Translations under genes and position numbers: made by a program
Assembly (NCBI RefSeq): GCF_900114495.1
Contig: NZ_FOZI01000002.1
Location: 434,001 to 498,000, forward strand
Direction: 5' to 3'
DNA from: Dyella sp. OK004
GTDB lineage: Bacteria; Pseudomonadota; Gammaproteobacteria; Xanthomonadales; Rhodanobacteraceae
DNA length: 64,000 nt
The notes under the pieces: model-generated
Told to the model about the DNA's origin: nothing
Databases searched by the model: none
Seen by the model: only the letters and a program-made list of their open reading frames with translations
Shown: positions 1 through 10,820 of the stretch, piece after piece
How positions within the stretch are numbered: position 1 is the stretch's first letter
Layout: each line of letters starts with the position of its first letter

Positions 1-25
1 AAAGCCCCGCATCGCGGGGCTTTTT
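1..25 (-). terminator. Rho-independent terminator downstream of purA
   Basis: A perfect 10-bp stem (1-10 with 14-23) closes a 3-nt loop and is flanked by T/A runs on both strands, so it could act in either direction. It lies 22 bases beyond the purA stop codon and most simply ends the hfq-hflX-hflKC-purA block. Confidence 0.8.
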
Positions 26-47
26 CATATCGCGCAACCGAACCGAC

Positions 48-1352
<1,305 letters not shown>

Positions 1353-1418
1353 TCATTTGACTAGGCCCCATCGGGAGGCCGGAGTGATGTGAAAACAAAA
1401 ACGTGTGGCGGCGGCGCG

Positions 1419-1604
1419 TCAATGCACCAGTTGCAGAAACAGCAGGCCAGCCACCATGGCTACCGCGCCGAAAATCCGCAGGCGGCGCGGCTCCATCTTC
1501 AGCGCCTCGCGCACCATGCTTTGCCAACCGCGCGGCGCGGCGAAGAGCACCAACCCTTCGATCACCAGCACCAGACACAAAGCAGCGGCGAGATCATGTG
1601 ACAT
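1419..1604 (-). CDS. DUF2065 (YjeT-like) small membrane protein
   Basis: A 61-residue protein made almost entirely of two hydrophobic helices (about residues 5-22 and 42-60) joined by a basic loop with the motif MEPRRLRIFG. The DUF2065/YjeT family has this length and sits between hflC and purA in many proteobacteria, as here. Its role is unknown; inner-membrane location is inferred from the helices. It starts 13 bases after the hflC stop, so it is probably cotranscribed with and translated after hflC. Confidence 0.85.
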   Translation of the reverse strand: MSHDLAAALCLVLVIEGLVLFAAPRGWQSMVREALKMEPRRLRIFGAVAMVAGLLFLQLVH

Positions 1605-1617
1605 CGACAGTGACCGT

Positions 1618-2484
1618 TTAGCGTTTGCTGTTGCCGTCGTTGAAATAACGCAGGAATTCCGAATCTGGCTTGAGCACCAGCACGCCCTTGCCGTCTTCGA
1701 ACGACTTACGGTACGCGCCCAGGCTTCGATAAAACGCGAAGAACTCCGGATCCTGTCCGTAGGCCTGCGCGTAGATCGCAGCGGCCTGAGCGTCGCCCTC
1801 GCCGCGCACCTTGGCGGCGTCGCGCTCAGCGTCGGCGATCAGCACCTGGCGCTGACGATCGGCGTCGGCCTGGATGGTTTCGGCGGCCTGCTGACCGGTG
1901 GAGCGCAGCTCGTTGGCCAGTTGCAGACGTTCGGCACGCATGCGCTTGTAGACGGACTCGCTCACCTCTTCCGGCAGATCGATGCGCTTGATACGCACGT
2001 CGACCACGGCAATGCCCAGGCTCTTGCGGGCGATAGCGTCGGTCTGCTTGCGCACACGCTCGGTGATGTCCTTGCGGCCGCCGGAGATCAGCTCCTGCAG
2101 GGTGCGCGTGTTGAACTCGAAGCGCAGCGCATCCTTCACGATGGGCGTGAGGCGGTTGGCAGCCTGCAGCTCAGAGCCGGCGGTGGCGCGGTAGTACTCG
2201 GCGTTGTCGGCAATGCGCCACTTCACATAGAAGTCGACGTTGACGCTCTTCTTCTCGGAGGTGAAGTAGCGCTCCGGCTGCGCCTCCAGGGTGAGGATAC
2301 GGTTGTCGAACAGCAGTGCCTGCTGGATCAGCGGCAGCTTGAAGTGCAGACCAGGGGTGTCGCCGGTGCGCACAATGCGGCCGAACTGCAGCACGAGGGC
2401 GCTCTGCCCTTCATGCACTACGAACATGCTGTTGTAGCCGAGCAGCACGGCCAGCACGACGAGAATGCCTGCGAAGAATTTCAT
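1618..2484 (-). CDS. hflC: HflC, SPFH-domain modulator of FtsH protease
   Basis: HflC forms with HflK a large periplasm-facing SPFH complex around the FtsH protease. The 288-residue protein has an N-terminal membrane anchor (about 4-24) and then the SPFH/band-7 domain with FGRIVRTGDTPGLHFKLP. A long helical segment rich in Arg, Glu and Ala follows (about 165-240, including RMRAERLQLANELRSTG). Its ATG overlaps the hflK stop by 4 bases (ATGA), so the two subunits are translationally coupled, which suits a fixed-ratio complex. Length and motifs are normal. Confidence 0.96.
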   Translation of the reverse strand: MKFFAGILVVLAVLLGYNSMFVVHEGQSALVLQFGRIVRTGDTPGLHFKLPLIQQALLFDNRILTLEAQPERYFTSEKKSVNVDFYVKWRIADNAEYYRATAGSELQAANRLTPIVKDALRFEFNTRTLQELISGGRKDITERVRKQTDAIARKSLGIAVVDVRIKRIDLPEEVSESVYKRMRAERLQLANELRSTGQQAAETIQADADRQRQVLIADAERDAAKVRGEGDAQAAAIYAQAYGQDPEFFAFYRSLGAYRKSFEDGKGVLVLKPDSEFLRYFNDGNSKR

Positions 2485-3647
2485 GGCTGCTTCTCCTTGC
2501 CGGTGGTGCTATCCACGTTGCCGGACGACTGCATCACGGCCGGCAGATCTTTGGCGGCGGCGCGGTCAAGCGGCAGGTAGATCATGTTGCGGCCGCCGGT
2601 GCCGTCCAGCACCTTGGGATTGTTGGACATCACATCCTCGACGGTTTCCAGCCACAGACGGCGGCGGGTGACCTCTGGTGCAGCGTGATACTCCTTGAGG
2701 ATCAGGTTGAAACGGCTGGCATCACCGGTGGAGCGGGCCACGCGCTCGGCGCTGTAGCCTTGGGCCTGCGCGGCGATGCGCGCGGCCTCACCACGAGCCA
2801 CCGGCACGACCTGACTGGCGTAGGCGCGGGCCTTGTTCTCGGTGCCCTGCTTGTCTTCGCGTGCGGCGTTGACGTCGTCGAAGGCGTCCTTCACTTCCTG
2901 CGGCGGCGACACGTTCTGGAAGCTCACGTCAGTGACGGAGAGACCGGAGTCGTAGCTGTTGAGCGTGGCCTGCAGGATTTCGCGCGTCTGCTGTTGCAGC
3001 GTGTCGCGGGTCTGCGCGGCGGCGGCGGTCTGGGCGACCGCGGCCTGAGCGGCAGCCACTGGAGCGGCGACGGTCGAGGCGGTGGCCGGTGTTGCGGTAA
3101 CCGCTTCCACGCCCGGGCTGGTGAGGATGTTATCCATCACGTTGGCGCCCACCACCGAGCGCACGGCGGCCTCGGCGGCCTGGCGCAGGGTGTCTTCCGG
3201 CGCACCGCTGACGGAGAACAGATATTTGCGCGCGTCGGAGACCTGATACTGCACGTTGAAGTCGACCGAGATGATGTTCTCGTCGCTGGTCAGCATGCGG
3301 ACCTTGTCAGAGACCGAACGGATCTCCGTCGTACTGACCTTGGCGACGGTCTCGATAGGACGCGGAAGCTTGAAATGGAAGCCCGGGCCCAACGTGCGCG
3401 AGTACTGCCCAAAGCGCAGCACCACGGCGGCCTGACGGGCATCGACGATCGTGTAGCTGCTCAGCAGCAGCGAGGCCAGCACCAAGGCGATGACGATGGT
3501 GAGTACGCCACCGGGGCCGCCGCCCAGTCTGGATAGGCGGGCTTTGATCTGCTTGAGCACATCGTCCAGACCCGGCTTGCCGCCGGTCGGGCGATTTTTG
3601 CCCCAGGGGTCGCGTTGCCCGTTATTACCGGGTTCGTTCCAGGCCAT
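2481..3647 (-). CDS. hflK: HflK, SPFH-domain modulator of FtsH protease
   Basis: HflK is the partner of HflC in the FtsH-regulating membrane complex. I start it at the ATG at 3647 (MAWNEPGNNGQRDPWG), which has an AAGGAG ribosome site and matches the family N-terminus; the open frame continues 40 codons upstream without family similarity. The 388-residue product has a Gly/Pro-rich cytoplasmic N-terminus, one membrane helix (about 48-68), the SPFH domain and a helical tail. It carries an Ala/Val/Thr-rich stretch (coded about 3010-3125) between the NILT and RDTLQQQTREIL segments, where enteric HflK has only a short loop. This reads as a low-complexity insertion. It overlaps hflC by 4 bases. Confidence 0.95.
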   Translation of the reverse strand: MAWNEPGNNGQRDPWGKNRPTGGKPGLDDVLKQIKARLSRLGGGPGGVLTIVIALVLASLLLSSYTIVDARQAAVVLRFGQYSRTLGPGFHFKLPRPIETVAKVSTTEIRSVSDKVRMLTSDENIISVDFNVQYQVSDARKYLFSVSGAPEDTLRQAAEAAVRSVVGANVMDNILTSPGVEAVTATPATASTVAAPVAAAQAAVAQTAAAAQTRDTLQQQTREILQATLNSYDSGLSVTDVSFQNVSPPQEVKDAFDDVNAAREDKQGTENKARAYASQVVPVARGEAARIAAQAQGYSAERVARSTGDASRFNLILKEYHAAPEVTRRRLWLETVEDVMSNNPKVLDGTGGRNMIYLPLDRAAAKDLPAVMQSSGNVDSTTGKEKQP

Positions 3648-4046
3648 TGTCAGTCTCCTTGGGGCCGCTGGGAGGCCGGCAACATTGGCCGGAAAACACC
3701 TTGGTCGGAATAGGACATGGTGGCGAGTCGTGTCGTGGCAAGGTGTCGCCCGGCACGGAAGCGGCACAAACAGCGGCCATTCTATCAGACGAGGCAGGGG
3801 GAGTCCTGTCGACTGGGCGGGGTTGGTGGTGTGATTGGGTGTGGGATGGAGGCTATTAGGTCGGTGATACCTGGACGGATTTCCACAAGGGCTTACCCCC
3901 TCCCAACCTCCCCCTGCTCGCAGGGGGAGGAGCTAAGAGCTTGCGCCTACTCCCTCCCCTGCTTGCGACGCAAAGCTAGTCCTGTGGGACAGGTGAGGGC
4001 TGGGGAGGGGTAAACCCTTGAGCCCCCAGTCCAAGCTTCAAACCAC
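3648..4046. repeat. Intergenic region with GC-rich palindromic repeat, copy 1
   Basis: This 399-base gap between hflK and hflX holds no credible gene. About 3886-4022 it carries a compound inverted repeat. Outer arms near 3888-3907 and 4000-4018 (CTTACCCCCTCCC against GGGGAGGGGTAAA type sequence) enclose a hairpin CTCCCCCTG-CTCG-CAGGGGGAG and a second, degenerate arm. Closely related elements lie at 39262-39380 and 52128-52262. It resembles REP/BIME-type dispersed palindromes. The remainder (3648-3885) should contain the hflK promoter, but I cannot identify it with confidence. Confidence 0.75.
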
Positions 4047-5354
4047 TTACACCTGCTCAACAGGCCCGAGTAACTCACTCAACAGCGCAGCCTCCGCCGG
4101 GCTGCCACCACTAAGTGGCGCAATCACACTGCGGGGCGCATCGATGCGCAGCAGCCAACCTTCTTCATCAACGTTCTCGCTGGCAATCGCACCAGCGGCT
4201 TTGAGACGAGCATGCAGGCGGCCAGCGGTGAGCGGCAAACGCAGCTCGGATTGCACGCGTTCGCCGCCAAGCAATTCGCCCAGGGCCTGGCGCAATAGAT
4301 CAAGGCCGACGCCAGTGGCGGCGGAGAGCCATACGGTGACCGGACGGCCCTCGGCATCGCGATCGATACGCGGCTCGGTGCCGGCGAGGTCGATCTTGTT
4401 CATCACGCGCAGCTGAGGCACGTCGCCGGCGTCGATTTCATCGAGCACTCGGTCGACCACGCGATGGAGATATTCCCGCTCGTCATCGGCGGCATCGCTG
4501 ACATGCAACAGCAGGTCGGCGTCGCGCGCTTCGGCGAGCGTGGCGCGGAACGCGGCGACGAGGTCATGCGGCAGTTCGCGGATGAAACCCACAGTGTCGG
4601 CCAGCACGGCCGGGCCGCAGCTGAGGTCGTCGAGCTTGCGCACGGTGGGATCGAGCGTGGCGAACAGCAGATTGGCGGCGAACACCTCACCGGAAGTCAG
4701 CGCATTGAACAGCGTGGACTTGCCGGCATTGGTGTAGCCCACCAGGGCCACACGCGGCACCGTGTTGCGCAGGCGTGCGCGACGTTGCTGGCCGCGCTGC
4801 ACCTGCACTTTCTCCAGGCGCTTGGTGAGCATCTTCACGCGCTCGGCGAGCAGGCGGCGGTCGGTTTCCAGCTGGGTTTCGCCGGGACCGCGGTTGCCGA
4901 TGGCACCGCCGCGCTGGGCGTCCAAGTGAGTCCAGCCACGCACCAGGCGGGTGGCGATGTGCTTGAGCTGGGCCAACTCCACTTCCAGCTTGCCTTCGTG
5001 CGAGCGGGCGCGCTGGGCGAAGATGTCCAGGATCAGGCCGGCGCGATCGACCACGCGGACTTTCAGATGTTTTTCGAGGTTGCGCTCCTGCACCGGTGAC
5101 AGGATGTGGTCGACCAGCACCAGGTCGGCCTCCAGCGCGCTCGCCATCTCGGCCACTTCGTTGGCCTTGCCGCTGCCGATGTAGTAGCGCGGATTGGGAT
5201 CTTCCACGCGGGCCGCAATGCTCCCCAGCACTTCGGCACCGGCGGATTTCACCAGCTCGGCGAATTCTTCGGCGCGGCGCGCGGTGTCGCCTTCGCCACG
5301 GGTATGCGGGAGCACGAGTACGGCGCGCTCGCCTTTCTTTTGTCTATCGAACAC
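4047..5354 (-). CDS. hflX: GTPase HflX, ribosome-splitting factor
   Basis: HflX is a GTPase that binds the 50S subunit and splits stalled ribosomes. The N-terminal HflX domain has LPHTRGEGDTARRAEEF, GSGKANEVAEM and the glycine-rich SHEGKLEVELAQLKHI and GPGETQLETDRRL segments. The G domain follows with P-loop GYTNAGKSTLFN, switch DTVGFIRELP and NKIDL. I prefer the GTG at 5354 (VFDRQKKGERAVLVLPH, 435 residues) because it matches the family start. In-frame GTG codons up to 5435 would give up to 462 residues. It lies 140 bases after hfq, the usual order. Confidence 0.95.
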   Translation of the reverse strand: MFDRQKKGERAVLVLPHTRGEGDTARRAEEFAELVKSAGAEVLGSIAARVEDPNPRYYIGSGKANEVAEMASALEADLVLVDHILSPVQERNLEKHLKVRVVDRAGLILDIFAQRARSHEGKLEVELAQLKHIATRLVRGWTHLDAQRGGAIGNRGPGETQLETDRRLLAERVKMLTKRLEKVQVQRGQQRRARLRNTVPRVALVGYTNAGKSTLFNALTSGEVFAANLLFATLDPTVRKLDDLSCGPAVLADTVGFIRELPHDLVAAFRATLAEARDADLLLHVSDAADDEREYLHRVVDRVLDEIDAGDVPQLRVMNKIDLAGTEPRIDRDAEGRPVTVWLSAATGVGLDLLRQALGELLGGERVQSELRLPLTAGRLHARLKAAGAIASENVDEEGWLLRIDAPRSVIAPLSGGSPAEAALLSELLGPVEQV

Positions 5355-5494
5355 TGCGCTGGGATGACCTATGCGAAGGGCCCCGGCATCGAACCGCGAG
5401 GCGGCCAAGGCGGAGCTGAAAGTGTAGTGGCACACGCCAAGCCGCAGGGCTTTCGCCCCGCGGCCTCTACCACATGGTCATTCCTGGCCCTGAA

Positions 5495-5761
5495 TCAACC
5501 TTCCGTATCGGAAGTGCCCGGGGCATCGACGTGTCCGTCGTGGCCGTTGCCCATCCGCACGTTGCGGCTAGGTACCACGGTGGAGATGGCGTGTTTGTAA
5601 ACCATCTGGCTGACCTGGTTGCGCAGCAGGACCACGAACTGGTCGAAGGACTCGATAGTCCCCTGCAGCTTGATGCCGTTAACCAGGTAGATGGCGACCG
5701 GGACGCGCTCGCGGCGCAATGCGTTCAGAAATGGATCTTGCAATGACTGCCCTTTGGACAT
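5495..5761 (-). CDS. hfq: RNA chaperone Hfq
   Basis: Hfq is the hexameric Sm-like RNA chaperone that pairs small RNAs with mRNAs. The ATG at 5761 follows a GGGGAGAA ribosome site and gives 88 residues. The Sm1 region ([19 protein letters not shown] through [13 protein letters not shown]) and Sm2 motif ([13 protein letters not shown]) are both intact, including the distal-face and proximal-face residues expected for the family. The C-terminal tail is short and polar (about residues 67-88, rich in His, Gly and Asp). It is placed 175 bases after miaA, as in many gammaproteobacteria. Confidence 0.98.
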   Translation of the reverse strand: MSKGQSLQDPFLNALRRERVPVAIYLVNGIKLQGTIESFDQFVVLLRNQVSQMVYKHAISTVVPSRNVRMGNGHDGHVDAPGTSDTEG

Positions 5762-5936
5762 TTTATGGTTCTCCCCTCGCAACGGACGGGCCGGAGAAAA
5801 GACGCAGCAGCGTCCCGGCCCAAGGCGCAGGAATATTAACCACTTTTAAATCGTTGATGAAAGGGCATTTGCATGGCGGAAAGCCGCTGTGCGACCGGTT
5901 TGTGAAGACGATGCAAAGACCCGAGCCATCGCCATC

Positions 5937-6887
5937 CTACAGGGGCTTTCCCAAGAACAGGCTCAACGCGTCGGTTGCGCGCTCCTCCAAACCCGGTCGG
6001 TCGGGATCGAATGTACGGGCGTCCAGCTCGCTGCGCAGCCACGTGATCTGGCGCTTGGCGAGCTGGCGGGTGGCGAACACGCCGCGGTCGCGAAATTCGG
6101 CGGTGCCGGTCAGGCCATCCAAATGTTCCCAGGCCTGGCGATAGCCCACGGCGCGGATGGCCGGCAGGTCGGCATGCAGATCGCCGCGCGCTCGCAGGCG
6201 GCGCACCTCGTCCAGAAAACCTTGCGCCAGCATCGCGTCAAAGCGATCAGCGATGCGCGCGTGCAGCGGCGCCCGGTCGGTCGGCAACAGCGCCAGCTTG
6301 AGCACTCGCCAGGGAAAGCGTTCGCCATTGCCGCCTTGTTGCTGCTCCGAGAGCGGGCGGCCGGTGAGTTCGATCACTTCGAGCGCGCGCTGGATGCGCT
6401 GGGCGTCGTTGGAACCGATGCGCGCAGCAGCAGCAGGGTCGTGCTGCCGGAGGCGCTCGTGCAGCGCCGACCAACCGAGTGTGCTCGCCTCTCCCGTCAG
6501 TCGCTCACGGATGGAGGCATCGGCCTCCGGCAGGCTCGAGAGCCCCCTATGCAGCGCGCGGAAATACAAACCCGTGCCGCCCACCAACAGCGGCACCCTG
6601 CCCCGCGCCGTGATGGCCTGCATCGCTGCCAGCGCGTCGATACGGAAATCCGCGGCCGAGTACGGCTCCGCCGGATCGCGGATATCGATCAGGGCGTGGG
6701 GATAGCGCGCCAGCGTGGCGGCATCCGGCTTGGCGGTGCCGATATTCATGCCGCGATAGACCAGCGCGGAATCCACGCTCACCAACTCCACCGGAAAGCG
6801 CTCGCTCAGCGCACAAGCCAATGCCGTCTTGCCCGAGGCGGTCGGTCCCATCAGGAAAATGGCGGGGTGACGCGAGTCGGCAGACAT
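5937..6887 (-). CDS. miaA: tRNA dimethylallyltransferase
   Basis: MiaA transfers a dimethylallyl group to N6 of adenosine 37 in tRNAs that read codons starting with U. The 316-residue protein begins with the P-loop [11 protein letters not shown] (about 14-24). It then has [19 protein letters not shown], the dimethylallyl-diphosphate/tRNA-binding [11 protein letters not shown], and the [20 protein letters not shown] segment typical of the family. The C-terminal [13 protein letters not shown] motif, which contacts tRNA, is intact. It is the first gene of the block leading to hfq. The 175-base gap to hfq leaves room for a separate hfq promoter. Confidence 0.97.
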   Translation of the reverse strand: MSADSRHPAIFLMGPTASGKTALACALSERFPVELVSVDSALVYRGMNIGTAKPDAATLARYPHALIDIRDPAEPYSAADFRIDALAAMQAITARGRVPLLVGGTGLYFRALHRGLSSLPEADASIRERLTGEASTLGWSALHERLRQHDPAAAARIGSNDAQRIQRALEVIELTGRPLSEQQQGGNGERFPWRVLKLALLPTDRAPLHARIADRFDAMLAQGFLDEVRRLRARGDLHADLPAIRAVGYRQAWEHLDGLTGTAEFRDRGVFATRQLAKRQITWLRSELDARTFDPDRPGLEERATDALSLFLGKPL

Positions 6888-7088
6888 CAGGGCTCTCGGA
6901 GGGGCTCAAGGTGACGCCGAGTGTCAGGCTGTCACAAAGGACGGAATCTAGATTTGGCTCAACCACGCCGCATAGGCGGAATGGGCACGTGCCTTGCTTC
7001 GTATTTTGAACGAGAATCCAGAGGTCTTCCACGACGACCCCGTGATTTGGTTGTCCGACGAAGCTGATTGAGGTTTTGGGGGAATGAA

Positions 7089-7286
7089 GTGAGCAGACGC
7101 AAGTACATGGCGGCCGACCCTGGCGAGCATACCGGCGCTCCGTCATCCGGGGCGGCGGTCAAGCACGCCAAAGACAGCGACGCCACCAAGCCGCCGATGT
7201 GGCACAAGGACAATCCGGGGTTCTGGCTGGCCGTGTGCGTCGCTCTGAGCGCGGTGTTCGCCGTGGTCTATACCGCGTTGCGCTGA
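7089..7286 (+). CDS. Small single-helix membrane protein, unknown function
   Basis: I do not recognise this gene. Starting at the GTG at 7089, which follows a GGGGGA ribosome-like site, it codes for 65 residues; an ATG at 7107 would give 59. The first part is polar and charged (KHAKDSDATKPPMWHKDN). The last third is one hydrophobic helix (FWLAVCVALSAVFAVVYTAL) ending in Arg, which suggests an inner-membrane protein with its N-terminus in the cytoplasm. It is divergent from miaA and followed by a hairpin at 7376-7396 (8-bp stem). Codon use looks like that of its neighbours. It could also be a chance open frame, but the clear helix argues for a real gene. Confidence 0.55.
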   Translation: MSRRKYMAADPGEHTGAPSSGAAVKHAKDSDATKPPMWHKDNPGFWLAVCVALSAVFAVVYTALR

Positions 7287-7416
7287 CCACGCCACATTTC
7301 ACAACCACCCGGGTGCTGCCGGGTGTGACAGTGCCGAATCTCCTGCGGCTTCACTGAGACAGTTTGCATACCGATGGCCTCGCTCTTCGCGAGGCCGTGC
7401 TGTTTATGGGCACAGG

Positions 7417-7445
7417 AAAAAAAGCAGGCCCTCGAAAGGGCCTGC
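7417..7445 (-). terminator. Rho-independent terminator of the S46 peptidase gene
   Basis: A 9-bp stem (7424-7432 with 7437-7445) with a CGAA loop is followed on the minus strand by a run of seven T residues. It lies 26 bases downstream of the peptidase stop codon. Confidence 0.9.
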
Positions 7446-7470
7446 CAGGGAACCTCACATCAGGCCCGGC

Positions 7471-9624
7471 TTACTTCGCCGGCACGCCCAGCTCTTTGAG
7501 CAGATGCGGCGCCGGGTAGACCTTGTCCATCAGCCAGCGCATGTAGCGCATGTCCACATGGATGGCGCGCTTGTAGCGTGGATCGAACATCCAGCTGGCG
7601 CTCACCGCCTCCCAGTTGCTATCGAAGTTGAGACCGACCAGCTCGCCCTTGGCGTTGAGCACCGGCGAACCTGAGTTGCCACCGGTGGTGTCGAGGTTGC
7701 TAAGGAAGTTGACCGGCATGACGCCGGACTTCGCGTCCAGATAACCCTTGTAGTCGCCCTTGGCGATGGCGTCGAGCAAGGGCTTAGGTGCGTCAAACGG
7801 TTCTTCGCCGGTGTTTTTCTCCACGATGCCTTCGGTGCTGGTCAGCGGCGCGTAGCTCACCGCATCGCGCGCCTTCAGCGGCGTGACCTTGCCGTAGCTC
7901 ACGCGCAGGGTGGAGTTGGCATCAGGATAGACCGCACGCCCCTGCTGCTCGCGGTAGGCGATCAGTGCTTGCATGTAAGCCGGGCGCAGGCGCAACAGAT
8001 CGCCCTCGCGCGATTTGCGTTGTTCGTCGATGCGCAGCAGCGCAGGCTGCAGCTGGGCGGCGAGCTTGAGTAGGGCGTCGTCGGACTTGGCCAGCTCGGC
8101 GGATGCCGCTTTCAGCCAGTACAGGCGTTGCGCTTCGTCACCGAGCTTGGTGGCGTCGTAGACGCGATCCAGCGTGGCGGCGAGTTCCGCCGGCGTGCGG
8201 CCGAAGGCAGCATCGAATTCGGGCAGACGCTGCGCATCAGGCAATTGCTGGTAGCGCATGAGCAACGCGGTCAACAGCCGCTTCTCCACCGTCGGGTCGT
8301 AGCGGCGCTGCACCTGACGCAGCATGCCGGCGATCAGGTCTTCGTCGCGCTGCTGGAAACCGGTTTCGCGCTGTGCGTCCGGCTTGGCGCGTTCGTAGGT
8401 GAGGCGCTGCAGGTTGATGGCCGAGCGCATCAGCTGTGTCTGCGATTGCATGAGTGCGAACAGCAGGTCGCGCTCGCGGGTCGCGTTGCCTTCAGCGATC
8501 ACTTTTGCGGCGGCCGCGATCTCGGGGTTCAACGTTTTCACACTGGGCTGCTTGTCGAGCCATGCAAGCATGGCCGCCTCGTCTTTGCGGCGGATGCTGA
8601 CTGCATCGCTGCGCTTGAGGCCGTCCAGTTCGCCGCTGAAGCGCTTGATGCCATTCTTCAGCGATTGCAGCTGAGAGGCGTAGCGGATCGAGGCCTGCTT
8701 GTCGGCCTTGCCGGCCTCCTCGATCACGCCCTGCAATTGCTTCATCACCTCCACCGATTTCGGCAGGCGCCACTGCACCTGGTCGGCAAACTCCGCCGCG
8801 GTGCGATGGCGATAAGTGATGCCGGGATAGCCGGCAAGCATGACGAAGTCACCTTCGCTCACGCCCTGGCTGGCGATCTGCAGATGCGCCGGCGGCGTGT
8901 AGGGCTTGTTGTCCTTGGAATAATCAGCCGGCTTGCCATCCGGCCCTACGTAGGCACGCAGCACGGTGAAGTCGCCGCTGTGACGCGGCCACACGAAGTT
9001 ATCGACTTCGTCGCCGTAATTGCCGATGGCGCGCGGCGGCGCGTAGACCAGGCGTACGTCGCGCAGCTCCAACTGCTTCACCAGATAGAAGTCGCCGCCA
9101 TAGAACATGTTGACCACACTGCAGCGATAGCCGGCCTCGCGCTCGCATTCGGCGACCAGTGATTTGCTGGCGGCATCAACGGCGTCGTAATAGGCGCGGC
9201 CAGTTTTGCCTTTGGCTTCTGCCAGCACTTTGTCGGTGACTTTGTCGAAGCCGGTGGTCACACGCAGGCGAAAGTCCGGATTGGCCGGCAGCTCTTGCGC
9301 GCGATCGGCAGCGACGTAGCCGTTCTGGATCAGGTCGCGCTGCGGATTGCTGTTGTATTGGATGACACCAAAGGCCACGTGGTGGTTGGTAAGCACCAGA
9401 CCTTCGTTGCTCACGAAGGCACCGGTGGCCCCGCCCATTTTGACCACCGCGCTGAGCGGCGGCTTGGTCAGGTCGGCCAGATCGTTGGGATTACCCTGGA
9501 AGCCAGCGGCACGCAGCTGCTTGGCAACGTCGGGCAGCTGGGACGGCATCCACATGCCCTCATCGGCTTGGGCGGCGGGCGCCATAGCCATCGCCACGGC
9601 CATCCACATCGTCTTCAATCGCAT
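7471..9624 (-). CDS. S46 family dipeptidyl-peptidase (DPP7/DPP11 type)
   Basis: S46 enzymes are periplasmic serine peptidases that remove dipeptides from peptide N-termini. I start at the ATG at 9624 with an AGGGGA ribosome site, giving 717 residues and a signal peptide (MRLKTMWMAVAMAMAPAAQA). The chymotrypsin-like halves are recognisable. The catalytic His is in TNHHVAFG (His81/82), the Asp is in NFVWPRHSGDFT, and the nucleophile Ser651 is in GGNSGSPV. The residue known to set P1 preference in the family (Gly in DPP7, Arg in DPP11) lies in the FDxNWE motif. Here that residue is Ser669 (FDSNWEA), so I cannot assign DPP7 or DPP11. The gene appears to stand alone with its own terminator. Confidence 0.93.
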   Translation of the reverse strand: MRLKTMWMAVAMAMAPAAQADEGMWMPSQLPDVAKQLRAAGFQGNPNDLADLTKPPLSAVVKMGGATGAFVSNEGLVLTNHHVAFGVIQYNSNPQRDLIQNGYVAADRAQELPANPDFRLRVTTGFDKVTDKVLAEAKGKTGRAYYDAVDAASKSLVAECEREAGYRCSVVNMFYGGDFYLVKQLELRDVRLVYAPPRAIGNYGDEVDNFVWPRHSGDFTVLRAYVGPDGKPADYSKDNKPYTPPAHLQIASQGVSEGDFVMLAGYPGITYRHRTAAEFADQVQWRLPKSVEVMKQLQGVIEEAGKADKQASIRYASQLQSLKNGIKRFSGELDGLKRSDAVSIRRKDEAAMLAWLDKQPSVKTLNPEIAAAAKVIAEGNATRERDLLFALMQSQTQLMRSAINLQRLTYERAKPDAQRETGFQQRDEDLIAGMLRQVQRRYDPTVEKRLLTALLMRYQQLPDAQRLPEFDAAFGRTPAELAATLDRVYDATKLGDEAQRLYWLKAASAELAKSDDALLKLAAQLQPALLRIDEQRKSREGDLLRLRPAYMQALIAYREQQGRAVYPDANSTLRVSYGKVTPLKARDAVSYAPLTSTEGIVEKNTGEEPFDAPKPLLDAIAKGDYKGYLDAKSGVMPVNFLSNLDTTGGNSGSPVLNAKGELVGLNFDSNWEAVSASWMFDPRYKRAIHVDMRYMRWLMDKVYPAPHLLKELGVPAK

Positions 9625-9779
9625 TCGTTTCCCCTGCGGGCTATCGCATAAACTTGCGACCATAGAACGAAGCCGCCGGGGCGGCAACGCTGCACTGCAC
9701 GAAGACGGCCGGCCCAGCGCCGCCTCTATAATTGGCGTTTCCCCGCCCCGTAACCGATGGACGTCCCATGCCGCAGACG

Positions 9780-10802
9780 ATGAAAGCCCTGGTCAAGCGT
9801 AAGCCCGAACAGGGCATCTGGATGGAAGAAGTGCCCGTACCGGAGGTCGGCCCTAATGAGGTGCTGATCAAGATGGAGAAGACCGCGATCTGCGGCACCG
9901 ATCTGCACATCTATAAGTGGGATGAGTGGAGCCAGCGCACCATCAAGCCGGGCCTGACCATCGGTCATGAGTTTGTCGGCCGCATCGTGGAGATCGGCCC
10001 CGGCGTCACCGGCTACAAGATCGGCGATCGCGTTTCTGCGGAAGGCCATATCGTGTGCGGCCACTGCCGCAACTGCCGTGCCGGCCGCCAGCACCTGTGC
10101 CCGAACACTGTCGGCATTGGCGTGAACCGCAACGGCGCGTTCGCCGAGTACATGACTATGCCGGCCTCGAACCTGTGGCCGATTCCGGACCAGATTCCGT
10201 CCGAGCTGGCTGCCTTCTTTGACCCCTATGGCAACGCCGCGCATTGCGCGCTGGAGTTCGACCTGATCGGCGAGGACGTGCTGATCACCGGCGCCGGCCC
10301 CATCGGCATCATCGCCGCCGGCATCGCCAAGCACGTGGGTGCGCGCAACGTGGTGGTCACCGACGTCAATGATTACCGCCTGAAGCTGGCCGCCGACATG
10401 GGCGCCACGCGCGTGGTGAACGTGGCCAATCAGTCGCTGAAGGATGTGGTGAAGGATCTGCACATCGAAGGTTTCGACGTAGGCCTGGAGATGAGCGGCA
10501 ACCCGCGCGCCTTCAACGACATGCTCGAGTGCATGTACCACGGCGGCAAGATCGCCATGCTCGGCATCATGCCGCGCGGCGCGGGTATCGACTGGGACAA
10601 GGTGATCTTCAAGGGTCTTACCCTGCAGGGCATCTACGGCCGCCGCATGTACGAGACCTGGTACAAGATGACCCAGATGGTGCTCACCGGCTTCCCGCTG
10701 CAGAAGGTGCTGACCCATCAGATTCATATCGACGACTTCCAGAAGGGCTTCGACCTGATGGATGCCGGGCATTGCGGCAAGGTCGTCTGTTCCTGGCTGT
10801 AA
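9780..10802 (+). CDS. tdh: L-threonine 3-dehydrogenase
   Basis: Tdh oxidises L-threonine with NAD+ to 2-amino-3-ketobutyrate. The 340-residue zinc alcohol dehydrogenase-type protein has catalytic-zinc residues Cys38 ([10 protein letters not shown]), His63 and Glu64 (IGHEFVG). The structural-zinc cysteines are at 93, 96, 99 and 107. The nucleotide-binding glycines are in [11 protein letters not shown]. These positions match the family when translation begins at 9780 (MKALVKRK); an ATG at 9768 would add four residues. The partner enzyme kbl lies 3.9 kb downstream on the same strand, separated by a large unrelated gene, so the usual tdh-kbl operon is interrupted here. Confidence 0.96.
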   Translation: MKALVKRKPEQGIWMEEVPVPEVGPNEVLIKMEKTAICGTDLHIYKWDEWSQRTIKPGLTIGHEFVGRIVEIGPGVTGYKIGDRVSAEGHIVCGHCRNCRAGRQHLCPNTVGIGVNRNGAFAEYMTMPASNLWPIPDQIPSELAAFFDPYGNAAHCALEFDLIGEDVLITGAGPIGIIAAGIAKHVGARNVVVTDVNDYRLKLAADMGATRVVNVANQSLKDVVKDLHIEGFDVGLEMSGNPRAFNDMLECMYHGGKIAMLGIMPRGAGIDWDKVIFKGLTLQGIYGRRMYETWYKMTQMVLTGFPLQKVLTHQIHIDDFQKGFDLMDAGHCGKVVCSWL

Positions 10803-10820
10803 GCGCGGCCTGAATCAGTC

